From Cytobacillus stercorigallinarum (GTDB lineage: Bacteria; Bacillota; Bacilli; Bacillales; Cytobacillaceae), in assembly GCF_014836495.1 (NCBI RefSeq), contig NZ_JACSQT010000012.1, positions 1 to 64,000 on the forward strand: 64,000 nt of DNA, given 5' to 3'. Numbering within the stretch: the first letter of the stretch is position 1; the number at the start of each line of letters is the position of its first letter. The notes under the pieces are model-generated. The model saw only the letters and a program-made list of their open reading frames with translations, had not been told where the DNA came from and ran no database searches. The position numbers were made by a program, and so were the translations under genes. This document shows positions 29,196 through 38,425 of this stretch, piece by piece.

Positions 29196-30374
29196 TTAAA
29201 CGATTTGATAAAACTTATCTATTTCAGATTCTGTTCCATAAGATTGTTGACTTAAATTGACGGTTAACTGTTCTCGTAATGCATCATCTTTCATTAATAA
29301 GCTAATCCCCTTCTCGATTCCATCCACGTTTAAATCTACGATAAGTCCCGTTTCCCTATCATTAATTTGATCTTTTGCTGTCGTGTAGTTTGTTACGACA
29401 ATCGGTTTGTGCAGTATTTTTGCTTCGTCTATAGCAATTGCCTTCCCTTCAAACCTAGACGGCTGGACATAAATATCAGCTGCATCGAGCCAAGGATAGG
29501 GATTCGCTTGTTGTCCAAGCAAGATAAAGTGTTCCTCAAGTTGATGATTTTTAATCAATCTTTCCAATTTCATTCTTTCTTGTCCTTCGCCAATAATGTA
29601 CCATTTCAGTTTCATTCCTTTACGTACTAAACGACTACAAGCTTCAATAGCCATATCTAAACCTTTTTGCGGATGCAAACGGCCAATGGTTAGTAATGTA
29701 AACATTTGTGTTTGTAACGGTAAGGACTGACGTGACATTTCATAAATAATCGTTGGCGACACAATATTATGAATCACCTTTACTTTATTTTCCAATGAAG
29801 GGAAGCGATCGATAAACACCCGCGCACATTCATGAGAGACTGTGACGATAGTAGACATTTCCTTAAAATAAGCATGGTCGTATGTTGCATCCATGCCCAT
29901 TTCATTGTAATCAATATGTACCCAACCAATTTTCTGTTTCGCATTTACATTCTCCACACAAAAATATGTTGAAGATTTCTCTAAAAATCCAATCGCTGCA
30001 TCGTACGTTTTGGCTAGTTGTGGACATGCTTGTTTTAAATATTTCCAGGCATACTGTTCTTTTTGAGCTGTATTTCCCATTCTTCTATTCGCTAAAAAAT
30101 ATAATAGACGGTTGTAAACGAGCTTCCACCTTCGCCTCTTGGCTAGAGCCCATATTGCTGAATGCACTGGTAAAGAGAAATGTTGAAAATCTATGGAGTG
30201 ATGGAGCACAGACACTTGAGGTGGTAGAAACGGTAGAAACACACCCTTTTGGGCAAAAAGAAAGACATCCACCTCATACTGATCATAATCGATTTGCGTG
30301 AGAAGATTGATCAGGCTTTTTTCGCCGCCACCTGCTGCTAAACTAGGGATAATAAATAATAGACGCTTTTTCAT
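29196..30374 (-). CDS. Family 4 glycosyltransferase
   Basis: 392 residues with the same architecture as its downstream neighbour: LLFIIPSLAAGGGEKSLINLLTQIDYDQYEVDVFLF, then LLTIGRLHPQKGLDMAIEAC, IGEGQERMKL and PSRFEGKAIAIDEAKILHKPIVVTNYTTAKDQI. The strong end-to-end resemblance to 27996-29183 indicates tandem duplication followed by change of donor or acceptor. Its start overlaps the stop of the pyruvyltransferase gene by one base, so translation is probably coupled. Confidence 0.85.
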   Translation of the reverse strand: MKKRLLFIIPSLAAGGGEKSLINLLTQIDYDQYEVDVFLFAQKGVFLPFLPPQVSVLHHSIDFQHFSLPVHSAIWALAKRRRWKLVYNRLLYFLANRRMGNTAQKEQYAWKYLKQACPQLAKTYDAAIGFLEKSSTYFCVENVNAKQKIGWVHIDYNEMGMDATYDHAYFKEMSTIVTVSHECARVFIDRFPSLENKVKVIHNIVSPTIIYEMSRQSLPLQTQMFTLLTIGRLHPQKGLDMAIEACSRLVRKGMKLKWYIIGEGQERMKLERLIKNHQLEEHFILLGQQANPYPWLDAADIYVQPSRFEGKAIAIDEAKILHKPIVVTNYTTAKDQINDRETGLIVDLNVDGIEKGISLLMKDDALREQLTVNLSQQSYGTESEIDKFYQIV

Positions 30375-31534
30375 TATATTAACAATTCCTTTAATGAATG
30401 TACGGCTTCATAAGACCGTTTTTGAACAATTGGGATGACCTTTTGCAATTGCTCTTTAAGCTGTGCCTCTTGATCTACCATTTCAACAAAAGTTTGAATG
30501 AGTTTACTACTATTTGACACTTCTTCAATAGAAACAACAAACTTTTCACTATTGAATAAATCATAGGCAATACCTTTTGACTTCACACTATAACCTAATA
30601 CGATGGTAGGGACAAAACTGGAATAGGCCGCAATCGTCGCATGTGTTCTTGCACCGATGAAGAACCGCATTTTTGCGATATACCCTTTATACTGTAGTGC
30701 GTTTAAATGAGGTGGTAGCAATATAACTCTTCCTGAACTTTTATATTTTTGATCGTATTCTTGTAATAAATCATAATCATTATTCCCCTTTTGTATCACA
30801 TGTGGTGTGAGCGCGATGACCGATTCGGTATTTGCTAAAATATAATCAATTAAATCGGATACAGCTTGTTTACTACCTTGATTCTTGCCAACTAAAAGTG
30901 GACTAATATTTAATCCAATCGTATCATCATCTTTCCAACCCAAAGGCAGGGATACCTCTTCTTTCTCTAGGGTAAATGCAGGATCACCACAAAGTGCCAC
31001 CTGTTTAATGCCTTTCTTTTTTAGCATTTGGTAAGTATATGTCTCTCTAGCCAAAATTAAGTCAAATGTATTGAGATCTGCCAGCTTTCTTGCAGACATA
31101 TCTTCCTCTCCGATTGAACATCCCCATAATACTAATTTTTTCCCTTTCTTTTTGACCATTTTATTCACTTCATACCAACCGGGCTGTTCACCATAACAGT
31201 AATTATCTCCACCAATTGAAAGACAAATGTCAGCCACATCAATTTGAGCAATCGTTTTTTGTTGTGTTTTTTGCCAGGCGTATGTTTCGTCTTGAAAAAG
31301 CTTATTGCGAATGGCTGACTTCCACCAATCTGTTGAATATTTTCTTATAACTGTTTCTGAACCATCAAAGATTCCATCTAGTTCTTGTATTTGTTGATCT
31401 GTTTCAGGATGATAAGATGAAAGGAACACAGTCACACCTTCCACATTTTCTTTGAGCATAGTTGAAGTTGATCGTACAATCGCCTCACAGCCGCGGTTCT
31501 CACTTCCTCCATGAGCAAACATTAGTATTTTCAT
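30374..31534 (-). CDS. Polysaccharide pyruvyl transferase family protein
   Basis: The protein (386 residues) begins MKILMFAHGGSENRGCEAIVRSTSTML and has ICLSIGGDNYCYG, KLVLWGCSIG, FDLILARETYTYQMLKKKGI, VIALTPHV and FFIGARTHATIAAYSSFVPTIVLGYSVKSKGIA, the last containing the conserved R-x-H of the family. It would attach pyruvate ketals from phosphoenolpyruvate to a sugar, giving the polymer negative charge; B. subtilis EpsI and EpsO belong to this family. It overlaps the next gene by four bases. Confidence 0.85.
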   Translation of the reverse strand: MKILMFAHGGSENRGCEAIVRSTSTMLKENVEGVTVFLSSYHPETDQQIQELDGIFDGSETVIRKYSTDWWKSAIRNKLFQDETYAWQKTQQKTIAQIDVADICLSIGGDNYCYGEQPGWYEVNKMVKKKGKKLVLWGCSIGEEDMSARKLADLNTFDLILARETYTYQMLKKKGIKQVALCGDPAFTLEKEEVSLPLGWKDDDTIGLNISPLLVGKNQGSKQAVSDLIDYILANTESVIALTPHVIQKGNNDYDLLQEYDQKYKSSGRVILLPPHLNALQYKGYIAKMRFFIGARTHATIAAYSSFVPTIVLGYSVKSKGIAYDLFNSEKFVVSIEEVSNSSKLIQTFVEMVDQEAQLKEQLQKVIPIVQKRSYEAVHSLKELLI

Positions 31535-32580
31535 GAATGAACCTCCCCTTTTTTTCTATTTCGCCATCTACTATATGCTGTTGCACTATATAAACCGATA
31601 AGCGATTGATGCTTGATACACTTCATTATGTAGCGGTCGTATCTGCCAAGCATTCTTACCTTATCTAACGGATAGAGTCGTAAAGCCTCTTGAACAACTG
31701 GATGATGAATCATTGTTTGCACATATTGCTTTCTTTCTTTTTTACTTAATCCATTTGTAGGCAAAATATAAATGTGAATATAAGCTAACACTTGATGAAG
31801 TAGCTTCATCGCTTTTAATGTCCTGATTTGATGGCTGCTCATTTGAATCTGATCTGGTATATTACGCTGATAAGAGCGTAACGCATGAAGAAAGTAATTT
31901 TTCTCTTGGAGATTTCTTGTCGCACTACCTGTTACTTCACGATAAAAATAACCAGGAAAATCGCTATAAATCGCTGACTTCGCGCATAAAAAAAAGGACC
32001 AATTAAATTGTCCATCTTCGCCAAGCACTTCGTTTTTCGGAAATTTCAGCCGATGCTTATTCAATGTTTCTCTTCTATATATTTTGTTACATACACTATT
32101 AAAATCTTCCTTTTGTAACATGTATGGAATGATAAACTCTTGAATGTCCTTTGTATGTAGTTTCGCCTGCATTGGAAAGGGATAGCGAATCACTCTTTGA
32201 ATACCATTGATTTCTTCTACTAAGTGAAAAATAACGACCTCACTATCGAATTGATTAGCAAGCTGATAAACGTGCTGATACGTATTATCTTTTATCGTAT
32301 CATCAGCATCCATAAATCCAATATATTCTCCTTTAGCCATTTCAATCCCCTTATTCCTTGCATAGCTGACCCCGTGGTTTTCTTGGTTCAAAAGTTTAAT
32401 GCGATGATCTTTTTCTTGATAAGCTTCAATGAGTTGTTGGCTGTGGTCAATCGAACCATCATTGACAAAGATAAATTCACATTGTTGTAAACTTTGCCTA
32501 AGTAACGACTGAATACATTCTTCCAAATAATCGGCTGCGTTATAAACGGGGATGACGACACTTACTTTAGGTTGTTCCAA
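31531..32580 (-). CDS. Family 2 glycosyltransferase (EpsJ-like)
   Basis: This 349-residue GT-A enzyme starts KVSVVIPVYNAADYLEECIQSLL and carries FVNDGSIDHS, the DxD site in GFMDADD, and the downstream acceptor region GEDGQFNWSFF. The C-terminal 100 residues are basic and amphipathic. It probably adds one sugar of the exopolysaccharide unit; B. subtilis EpsJ is of this type. Translationally coupled to the pyruvyltransferase gene through a four-base overlap. Confidence 0.8.
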   Translation of the reverse strand: MEQPKVSVVIPVYNAADYLEECIQSLLRQSLQQCEFIFVNDGSIDHSQQLIEAYQEKDHRIKLLNQENHGVSYARNKGIEMAKGEYIGFMDADDTIKDNTYQHVYQLANQFDSEVVIFHLVEEINGIQRVIRYPFPMQAKLHTKDIQEFIIPYMLQKEDFNSVCNKIYRRETLNKHRLKFPKNEVLGEDGQFNWSFFLCAKSAIYSDFPGYFYREVTGSATRNLQEKNYFLHALRSYQRNIPDQIQMSSHQIRTLKAMKLLHQVLAYIHIYILPTNGLSKKERKQYVQTMIHHPVVQEALRLYPLDKVRMLGRYDRYIMKCIKHQSLIGLYSATAYSRWRNRKKGEVHS

Positions 32581-32598
32581 TGGCCCTATCCCCCTTAT

Positions 32599-33792
32599 TT
32601 ATTCACAGATAGCCTGTAACTTCTCAAGCTCTGCTTCATTACTATAATTCGTTCGGTGACAATTCTTGCTTAACCTTTCTCTTTCTTCCGGATGTTCATA
32701 TAGCTGAATAATGCTTGAAGCTAATTCCTCTGGGGTGTTGCCAGCGATATAACCGTCCACTCCAACACGAATTTGACTTTTCGCTGTAGGGTAATTCATA
32801 AGCAGTACTGGCTTTGCTAATATTTGCGCTTCGCTAACTGTAACGGCCTTCCCTTCATAACGAGAGGGTTGAACATAAAGATCACACGCCTTCATAAATG
32901 GATAAGGATTGACCTTTTTACCAAGTAATATAAACTGACCTTCTAATTCACAAGCTGAAATGAGTTGTGTCAGTTCGTTTTCATCTCCACCGAAACCAAT
33001 TACATACCAAACAATGTTGTGATAACCTTTTTCCTTTACTATTTTCATTGCTTGTATGGCAATATCTATCCCTTTTGCTTTTGATAATCTAGCCACTGTA
33101 ACAATGGTAAAACGCTGATCTAATAGAATAGGATTTTCGACTACTTCCTCAGACAATTCTTTTATAAAGTTCGGTGATATCAGATTTTCCATCACCATCA
33201 CCTTTTTGGCTAACTGTGGATAAACGGTAAGAAAAGCGTCTCTACAAGCATCAGAAACAGCGATAATATGATCAAATAACCGCCAAACTTTCTCATCCTC
33301 ATTCGTATCAATATGGAGAGAGGAAAAGTCAGTATGAATCCATGCAATCTTCTTCTTAGCCTTTACTTTATTGGCTACAAAATGGTGAGGCCATAAATAA
33401 CTAATAGCCACATCGTAAGTTTTATCCATTGTAGGAAGAAAGGGAGATGAATACTTCCCGATTTGTTGCATCTGATAGTAACCCCACTCTTCATCACGCG
33501 CGTGCAGACTTTTCCATTGTGTTTGCCATTTGGCTAGTAGTCTTACAGCTCCCAATAGGAGATGTTTCTTTTGAATTGTTTCAATAATGGACTGACGAAA
33601 AGTAGCCATACTTGAAAACTCTGGCAATAAATGCACTTGTTTAGGAAGCAAATGAAAAAAATCGCCTTGATGACGATATAATAATAGATCCACCTCATAC
33701 TTTTCGTAGTTAAGTTGTTTCAGTAATTGTAATAAACTTCTCTCTACTCCCCCAATTTCCATATCGTATGTAGCAATGAATATCCCGCTCAT
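32599..33792 (-). CDS. Family 4 glycosyltransferase
   Basis: 397 residues: IFIATYDMEIGGVERSLLQLLKQLNYEKYEVDLLLY at the N-terminus and IVTVARLSKAKGIDIAIQAM, IGFGGDENEL and PSRYEGKAVTVSEAQILAKPVLLMNYPTAKSQI in the donor-binding half. It is the third member of the paralogous group in this operon. Its start overlaps the preceding gene stop by four bases. Confidence 0.85.
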   Translation of the reverse strand: MSGIFIATYDMEIGGVERSLLQLLKQLNYEKYEVDLLLYRHQGDFFHLLPKQVHLLPEFSSMATFRQSIIETIQKKHLLLGAVRLLAKWQTQWKSLHARDEEWGYYQMQQIGKYSSPFLPTMDKTYDVAISYLWPHHFVANKVKAKKKIAWIHTDFSSLHIDTNEDEKVWRLFDHIIAVSDACRDAFLTVYPQLAKKVMVMENLISPNFIKELSEEVVENPILLDQRFTIVTVARLSKAKGIDIAIQAMKIVKEKGYHNIVWYVIGFGGDENELTQLISACELEGQFILLGKKVNPYPFMKACDLYVQPSRYEGKAVTVSEAQILAKPVLLMNYPTAKSQIRVGVDGYIAGNTPEELASSIIQLYEHPEERERLSKNCHRTNYSNEAELEKLQAICE

Positions 33793-34529
33793 TTCCTCAC
33801 TCCCGAAAACTTCTTACGTAAATCAGCTAATTTTTCTCCGCCAATCCATTTGACTATATTTCTTTTCACAAATCGTTTAACCAACACATGAGAAGGCAAC
33901 CAACTTTGATAAAAATGATGCCTCGTTACCGTGTCGTCTGATTGCAGGTCCCGGCAATTAATATAATCATAAGGAGAGAAAATAGCTTGCTCAAATATTA
34001 CCCCTAAACCGTCTATCACTTGTTTTTGCCCGTTACATATCACGCCTATCTTCTTCATTTCTTCTGTTATGGCGGCAACATTTGTCCATTCGTTAAAAGT
34101 CCCGTCATCATTAATAAAATGATTAGATTGGTAGGAGTCTAGAAAGTACTGGATAAGCGGATGCCCTTTGCTTGCACCAATCGTACTTGTCGCAATGTAA
34201 TTGCCTTCTTCAAACCCCCAAAAGGATGGATAATGAAGGAAAGGATCAAAAGATTGATAAACCTCGACATCTGTATCAAGATAAATTCCACCTTCTGTAT
34301 ACAAGGCATACATTCTGAAATAATCACTCACAAAAGCATATTTTTTCGCTCGATACGCTTCATATACATAAGCATTACATGTTAAATCGACATTGCTTTC
34401 ATCCCATTGCTTTAGCTCATAATGAGAGAGATGTTCTTCCCAGGACCTTATACACCGTTTCATTAACTCTGGCTTTTCCCCGCCACCAAACCAACAATAA
34501 TGAATAATTCTTGGTATCTTCTCCGTCAT
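33789..34529 (-). CDS. GT32-type glycosyltransferase with DxD motif
   Basis: The protein of 246 residues begins IPRIIHYCWFGGGEKPELMKRCIRSWEEHL and includes AFVSDYFRMYALYTEGGIYLDTDVEVYQSF, the DxD-containing signature of the Och1/TcdA-type family (GT32). Such enzymes in capsule loci transfer hexoses to the growing oligosaccharide. Its start overlaps the SinR-like gene by four bases, so it is coupled to a regulator gene, an unusual arrangement. Confidence 0.85.
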   Translation of the reverse strand: MTEKIPRIIHYCWFGGGEKPELMKRCIRSWEEHLSHYELKQWDESNVDLTCNAYVYEAYRAKKYAFVSDYFRMYALYTEGGIYLDTDVEVYQSFDPFLHYPSFWGFEEGNYIATSTIGASKGHPLIQYFLDSYQSNHFINDDGTFNEWTNVAAITEEMKKIGVICNGQKQVIDGLGVIFEQAIFSPYDYINCRDLQSDDTVTRHHFYQSWLPSHVLVKRFVKRNIVKWIGGEKLADLRKKFSGVRK

Positions 34530-34876
34530 TCCAGCACTCTCTTCCTTTTCTTAAAACTGAGTTGTTTATTCTTTACATCATAGATTCTTTGTCTCACCAT
34601 CTCCATCTGATCTTTTTCAATGCCTAACTCCCGCATTTCCTTAATAAGTATTTGCCATTGTCTATTTTGCTCTGTGATATAGACGTCTCTGATGATTTCT
34701 TCTATTTCTACACCGAGTACAAAAATAATTTTTTCAATGACTTGAATAGAAGGGTTTTGATGGACCTCCCTTTCAATATTACTAAGATATGACTTCGCTA
34801 CGCCCGCTCGTTCGGCTAGTTCAGTTAATGTTAATCCTTTTTGTTTACGTAGTTTTGCAATATTTTTTCCTATCAT
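34526..34876 (-). CDS. sinR: SinR/SlrR-like repressor inside the eps operon
   Basis: 116 residues. Residues 1-63 are an HTH domain very close to SinR (MIGKNIAKLRKQKGLTLTEL, ERAGVAKSYLSNIER, NPSIQVIEKI). Residues 72-110 are a Sin multimerisation helix pair (QWQILIKEMRELGIEKDQM). In B. subtilis SinR represses epsA-O and tapA and is opposed by SinI and SlrR; its gene is elsewhere. Here the gene sits between epsN and a glycosyltransferase gene, so it is made with the operon it probably represses, giving negative feedback. SinR-type palindromes occur at 48.1 and 53.3 kb. Whether it is orthologous to SinR or SlrR cannot be settled. Confidence 0.85.
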   Translation of the reverse strand: MIGKNIAKLRKQKGLTLTELAERAGVAKSYLSNIEREVHQNPSIQVIEKIIFVLGVEIEEIIRDVYITEQNRQWQILIKEMRELGIEKDQMEMVRQRIYDVKNKQLSFKKRKRVLE

Positions 34877-34886
34877 TATCTGCCTC

Positions 34887-36071
34887 CTATCCTAATAAAT
34901 AAGGATGCAGATGAAGATTTGAGATAATGGTGTTTCGAATACAATGAATCACTCTGTTTTGTTGCTCAATTGTTAAGTTAGATCCTGAAGGTAAACAAAT
35001 TCCTTTTTCAAATATCATTTCAGAAATAGATCCGCACTCCACATCATGGGGATAGAAACTATAATCCTGAAATAACGGCTGTAGATGCAATGGTTTCCAT
35101 ACTGGACGTGCCTCTATATTCTCATTCCTAAGTGCGAAAATTAGCTCCTCGACTGTTACGCCGATTGTCTCACTATCAATCAATATAGTAGTTAGCCATC
35201 TATTAGAATAGGTTCCCGGGAGCTCAGGGATAAATGAAATGCCTGCCAATCCTTGAAGCCCTTTTTCATAACGCTCGTAAATTTTTCTACGTGCATCTAT
35301 TCTGTTATCCAGATATGTCAATTGGGCTCTCCCAATACCGGCAGCGATATTACTCATACGATAATTAAAACCGATTTGACTATGCTGGTAATGTAGAGCT
35401 TGATCCTTTGCCTGTGTGGCTAAAAAAGAGGCATATTCCACACCTTCTTTATGGTTGGAAACGAGCATCCCCCCTCCAGAAGTAGTAATGATTTTATTAC
35501 CATTAAAGGAGTAAATACCATAACTGCCGATTGTGCCGGTTGGCTTCTCTTTGTATGTAGAGCCGAGCGATTCGGCAGCATCTTCAATTAAAGGCACACC
35601 ATAACGTTGACAAATTTTTATCAATTCATCCATTTTGGCAGGTTGCCCATATAAATGAACGACAATCACCGCTTTTGGTAAATGTCCATTTGCATCCGCT
35701 TCCTTTAGCGCCCTTTCTAACGCATCAGGAGACATATTCCAAGTTTCGGGTTCTGAATCAATGAATACCGGTTTAGCTCCAATATAAAGAATAGGATTAG
35801 CCGTAGCTACAAATGTAAACGTTGAACAAAAGACAGTGTCTAGAGAGCCTATACCAAGTGCTAATAATGATAGGTGGATGGCAGCAGTACCAGAGTTAAC
35901 CGCTAAGCAAGAACGGACATTGACAAGTGTTGACATTTCTTGTTCGAACAAATCGATATGAGGACCAACGGGTGCCACCCAATTATCCGTAAACGCCGAT
36001 TGTACGTAATGAATTTCTTCACCAGTCAAATGGGGCGGCGATAAATAAATACGCTCAGCCAAGGTCATCAC
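34887..36071 (-). CDS. epsN: DegT/DnrJ/EryC1/StrS aminotransferase (EpsN)
   Basis: At 394 residues this PLP enzyme has the family motifs SGTAAIHLSLLALGIG, VHLYGQPAKMDELIKICQRYGVPLIEDAAESLGSTYK, GSYGIYSFNGNKIITTSGGGMLVSN (the PLP lysine in NGNK) and GFNYRMSNIAAGIGRAQL. It would transaminate a UDP-4-keto-6-deoxy sugar, between EpsC (dehydratase) and EpsM (acetyltransferase), to build an N,N-diacetylbacillosamine-type sugar. It overlaps epsM by 17 bases. Confidence 0.9.
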   Translation of the reverse strand: MMTLAERIYLSPPHLTGEEIHYVQSAFTDNWVAPVGPHIDLFEQEMSTLVNVRSCLAVNSGTAAIHLSLLALGIGSLDTVFCSTFTFVATANPILYIGAKPVFIDSEPETWNMSPDALERALKEADANGHLPKAVIVVHLYGQPAKMDELIKICQRYGVPLIEDAAESLGSTYKEKPTGTIGSYGIYSFNGNKIITTSGGGMLVSNHKEGVEYASFLATQAKDQALHYQHSQIGFNYRMSNIAAGIGRAQLTYLDNRIDARRKIYERYEKGLQGLAGISFIPELPGTYSNRWLTTILIDSETIGVTVEELIFALRNENIEARPVWKPLHLQPLFQDYSFYPHDVECGSISEMIFEKGICLPSGSNLTIEQQNRVIHCIRNTIISNLHLHPYLLG

Positions 36072-36702
36072 TCCATTTCAATATTTTCTTTGTTTGTGCT
36101 GGTAATCCAACTGCCATCACTCGCTCTGGTATTGAATGAATCACTGTCGAGCCTGCCCCTATGACTGACCACTTTCCTAATGTTACTTTTGGAATGACAA
36201 CAGAAGCAGAACCGAGATGCACCCCCTCTTCAACTTTTACCGATCCAGTTAGAGTAGAGCGCGGGGAGATATGCACATAATCACCGATTTCATTATCATG
36301 TTCAATCACTGCTCCCGTATTAATAATTGTATGATGACCAATTACCGCATCCGCGTTGATCACCGTCTGTGGCATGATGACGGTTCCTTTACCGATCATA
36401 GCGCTCGGACTAATACAAGCAGAAGGATGGATACAAGTGGTATAGTATTCTATTGGTAAAGCTAGCCTTTCGAACATTTGCTTACGTATTTTATTATTGC
36501 CTATCGAAATAACCAACTTAATATGAGGATTAATTTTTAGGACATCATGCACATAATCAATCGGTGCTAAAAACACATCCCCTTTCATTTTTAATGAGGA
36601 ATGTTTATCATCAAAAATACCTACCACTTTATTTTTTTGCATTGTAATAATGTCAAAAATCACTTTGCTATGCCCGCCATAACCAATTAATGCAATATCC
36701 AT
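36055..36702 (-). CDS. epsM: Sugar O/N-acetyltransferase, NeuD/PglD type (EpsM)
   Basis: 215 residues: an N-terminal Rossmann-like part (DIALIGYGGHSKVIFDII, VVGIFDD) and a left-handed beta-helix of hexapeptide repeats (ACISPSAMIGKGTVIMPQTVINADAVIGHHTIINTGAVIEHDNEIGDYVHISP). This is the layout of PglD/NeuD acetyltransferases, which act on UDP-4-amino sugars. It lies between epsL and epsN as in B. subtilis. Confidence 0.9.
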   Translation of the reverse strand: MDIALIGYGGHSKVIFDIITMQKNKVVGIFDDKHSSLKMKGDVFLAPIDYVHDVLKINPHIKLVISIGNNKIRKQMFERLALPIEYYTTCIHPSACISPSAMIGKGTVIMPQTVINADAVIGHHTIINTGAVIEHDNEIGDYVHISPRSTLTGSVKVEEGVHLGSASVVIPKVTLGKWSVIGAGSTVIHSIPERVMAVGLPAQTKKILKWSDDLG

Positions 36703-36707
36703 TTATG

Positions 36708-37310
36708 TCACTCTTTCATTTTTATTTGGTTTCCCTTAAACACTTCAGTTGTGGCAGTACCTGGCTGATTAATTCCTTCTGAACGAATTACCTTACTCAC
36801 CGTAAGAAAAATAATTTTTAAGTCGAGTAAGAAATGTTGATGATCGACATACCATACATCCATTCTCAATTTTTCTTCCCAACTAATCGCATTCCTGCCA
36901 TTTACTTGTGCCCAACCTGTAATTCCAGGTTTGACACAATGCCTTCTTGCTTGTTCTGGTGAATATAATGGTAAATACGCTATTAGTAACGGACGAGGTC
37001 CAACTAAACTCATTTCACCTTTTAAGACATTTAGTAGTTGTGGTAATTCATCCAAACTATATTTCCTTAACTTGCTGCCGAATTTGGTCAACCTTTCTTC
37101 ATCTGGAAGCAGATGGCCCTGCTCATTCTTTTCCGCAGTCATTGTACAAAATTTATATAAGCGAAAGGGGGATCCATTAAGCCCAGGTCTCTCTTGTATG
37201 AAAAAAACGGGTGATCCGTTGATAGCTAAAACGGTACTTATGATTGCCATTACAGGTGCAAATAAAATAAGCAGTATACATGCACTGATAAAATCAAATA
37301 TTCTTTTCAT
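36708..37310 (-). CDS. epsL: Undecaprenyl-phosphate sugar phosphotransferase (EpsL)
   Basis: The 200-residue product starts MKRIFDFISACILLILFAPVMAIIS (the single re-entrant membrane helix) and has FFIQERPGLNGSPFRLYKFCTMT, SLDELPQLLNVLKGEMSLVGPRPLL and ARRHCVKPGITGWAQVNGRNAISWEEKLRMDVWYVD, the complete catalytic signature of monotopic initiating transferases. It starts the repeat unit on undecaprenyl phosphate. The ATG at 37310 after AAGAGGAAGGAA is preferred over one eight codons upstream and matches the size of B. subtilis EpsL. Confidence 0.9.
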   Translation of the reverse strand: MKRIFDFISACILLILFAPVMAIISTVLAINGSPVFFIQERPGLNGSPFRLYKFCTMTAEKNEQGHLLPDEERLTKFGSKLRKYSLDELPQLLNVLKGEMSLVGPRPLLIAYLPLYSPEQARRHCVKPGITGWAQVNGRNAISWEEKLRMDVWYVDHQHFLLDLKIIFLTVSKVIRSEGINQPGTATTEVFKGNQIKMKE

Positions 37311-37345
37311 TTCCTTCCTCTTCTTATACGTCATCAGATATCTTC

Positions 37346-38404
37346 TTAAGAAAAAGAAAAACCCCCACTTTGCATGAAGTGCGGATTTTTCTTCTCACTA
37401 TAACCAGTCGGGTTTTTTTTCTGCCAACGCCAGGCGTCTATACACATTTCCTCTAATCCCCTTTGAGCCTTCCAACCTAATTCCTTTTCTGCAGCTGTTG
37501 GATCAGCATAACTAATAGGGATATCACCCAAACGGGCATCCGTAATGATATACGGGATATTCACATGATTGACTCTCTCAAAAGTTTGGACAATTTCTAA
37601 TACACTATAACCTTTCCCTGTACCTAAATTATAAGAATTAAAACCAGTCGCCTTTTTTAAATGTTCTAGTGCACAAATATGCCCCTCAGCTAAATCCATT
37701 ACATGAATATAATCTCTTACCCCTGTACCATCTTTGGTAGAAAAGCCATCGCCGAATATTTGTAATACCGCCCGTTTTCCAATAGCTACTTGGGTAATAT
37801 AAGGCATGAGATTATTCGGTATACCTCGTGGATCTTCACCTAAATTACCACTTGGGTGGGCACCGATTGGATTAAAATAACGTAAACATGTAATTGCCCA
37901 GTCATTTTCAGATGCATAAATATCTCTCAACATTTCTTCGATGATCAGCTTAGTTCTGCCATAAGGATTAGTTGCCGATAGATGAGCATTCTCCGCAATC
38001 GGTACCTGCTTCGGTTTGCCATAAACAGTCGCTGAAGAGCTAAACACCAGTTTTTTTACGTTAAATTGTTTCATTACTTGTAATAAGTAAATCGTGGAAA
38101 TGAGATTATTATCATAATAGGAAAGTGGATTAACAACTGAATCACCCACTGCTTTAAACCCGGCAAAATGAATCACTGCCTCGATTTCATTATCGGCAAA
38201 GACAGAATGAACAGCGTCTTTTTCCTTTAAATCAATCGAATAGTACTTCACCTTTTTATTCGTCATTTGCTCTATTCGCTGCACCACTTCTTGATTACTG
38301 TTGGAAAAGTCATCAATAACAATGACATCCATCCCACGGTTCAATAAAGAGATACATGTGTGACTGCCAATATACCCTGCGCCACCGGTGACGAGAACAC
38401 TCAT
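37346..38404 (-). CDS. galE: UDP-glucose 4-epimerase, C-terminally extended
   Basis: At 352 residues it shows the short-chain epimerase pattern: VLVTGGAGYIGSHTCISLL, FAGFKAVGDSV, SSSATVYG with the YGRTK catalytic pair, and RYFNPIGAHPSGNLGEDP. It interconverts UDP-glucose and UDP-galactose for the exopolysaccharide. The usual end (DAWRWQKKNPTGY) is followed by about 17 extra residues that read through a terminator-like hairpin (37358-37390) before the stop. The original stop codon may have been lost. Confidence 0.9.
   Translation of the reverse strand: MSVLVTGGAGYIGSHTCISLLNRGMDVIVIDDFSNSNQEVVQRIEQMTNKKVKYYSIDLKEKDAVHSVFADNEIEAVIHFAGFKAVGDSVVNPLSYYDNNLISTIYLLQVMKQFNVKKLVFSSSATVYGKPKQVPIAENAHLSATNPYGRTKLIIEEMLRDIYASENDWAITCLRYFNPIGAHPSGNLGEDPRGIPNNLMPYITQVAIGKRAVLQIFGDGFSTKDGTGVRDYIHVMDLAEGHICALEHLKKATGFNSYNLGTGKGYSVLEIVQTFERVNHVNIPYIITDARLGDIPISYADPTAAEKELGWKAQRGLEEMCIDAWRWQKKNPTGYSEKKNPHFMQSGGFSFS
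37358..37390 (-). terminator. Terminator-like hairpin inside the 3' end of galE
   Basis: On the minus strand AAATCCGCACTT pairs with AAAGTGGGGGTTT around a short loop, followed by TTTTTCTTTTTC. It lies within the galE reading frame and ahead of epsL, so it may partly reduce transcription of the downstream 11 genes unless antitermination is active. Confidence 0.6.
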
Positions 38405-38425
38405 TTTTTTCTCCCCTCTTTCTCG

